The notes below the pieces were generated by a model. It saw only the letters and a list, made by a program, of their open reading frames with translations, searched no databases and was not told where the DNA came from. Positions 5,027 to 5,133 of a DNA stretch of 5,133 bases are shown in pieces. Position 1 is the first letter of the stretch. Each line of letters opens with the position of its first letter. The stretch is from Verrucomicrobiales bacterium (GTDB taxonomy: Bacteria; Verrucomicrobiota; Verrucomicrobiia; Limisphaerales; UBA1096), in NCBI GenBank assembly GCA_028817635.1, contig JAPPPH010000440.1, positions 1 through 5,133 of the forward strand. The letters run 5' to 3'. A program made the translations under genes and the position numbers.

Positions 5027-5133
5027 CGAAAAGTAGCGATGCAGCTTGGGATCCGGCGTGGCGGCGAGGATGTATTCAAAATGAATCCAATGCTATGGAA
5101 AAATATCGAGGAATCGATCGATGCGCGGGTCGG
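5027..5133 (-). pseudogene. Upstream DUF1592 fragment with in-frame TAG, partial at window edge
   Basis: Translating the same frame as the gene to its left gives HWIHFEYILAATPDP and then LHRYFS, leading directly into the DUF1592 end. Just before it is a TAG (5093-5095). Before the TAG, still in the same frame, is DPRIDRFLDIFP, which resembles the DUF1592 segment ending in FP-x-Q-W that comes before this part in the family. Family-like sequence on both sides in one frame, with only one stop between, points to a single nonsense change or a base-call error, not a frameshift or a natural gene start. The other two minus-strand frames show no family resemblance here. The gene continues beyond the right edge, so its start and its other domains are not visible. 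Confidence 0.6.

Overview
The window looks like chromosomal DNA from the Planctomycetes-Verrucomicrobia group, more likely a verrucomicrobium. The evidence is the co-occurrence of three protein types that are abundant in that group: a DUF1501 protein, a Tat-exported Gfo/Idh/MocA oxidoreductase, and a DUF1592/DUF1588/DUF1585 protein with a CxxCH motif. The DNA is moderately GC-rich. All four genes lie on the minus strand, so they are transcribed from right to left. The taxonomic assignment is by family resemblance only.

Layout in the direction of transcription: (1) 5133 to 3341, the 3' part of a large DUF1592-DUF1588-DUF1585 gene that runs off the right edge. Its reading frame is broken by an in-frame TAG at 5093-5095, with family-like sequence on both sides. 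(2) After 46 bp, a Gfo/Idh/MocA-family oxidoreductase with a perfect Tat motif (3294 to 1948). (3) After 63 bp, a DUF1501 protein with a GTG start and a clear Shine-Dalgarno (1884 to 526). (4) Six bases past its stop, a hairpin plus U-tract terminator closes this probable operon. (5) A 174 bp intergenic region rich in A/T tracts and dyads, holding a candidate promoter. (6) An HU/IHF-family DNA-binding protein (351 to 61). (7) A strong hairpin plus U-tract terminator at the left end (13-43).

The three right-hand genes form a likely export-oriented unit: a CxxCH-bearing protein with an inserted beta-sandwich-like module, an exported NAD(P)-type oxidoreductase, and an exported alkaline-phosphatase/sulfatase-fold-like protein. 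In this bacterial group such sets recur and are usually linked to breakdown or modification of complex carbohydrates. The substrate cannot be read from this sequence. The HU gene is a separate housekeeping unit.

The most notable points are: the in-frame TAG; an insertion of roughly 310 residues at the DUF1592/DUF1588 junction; and a 10-bp palindrome, CTTGGCCAAG, that occurs five times at four separate places, including as an exact tandem duplicate forming the operon terminator. I see no CRISPR, tRNA, rRNA, transposon or phage signature, and no clear evidence of a wholly new system.
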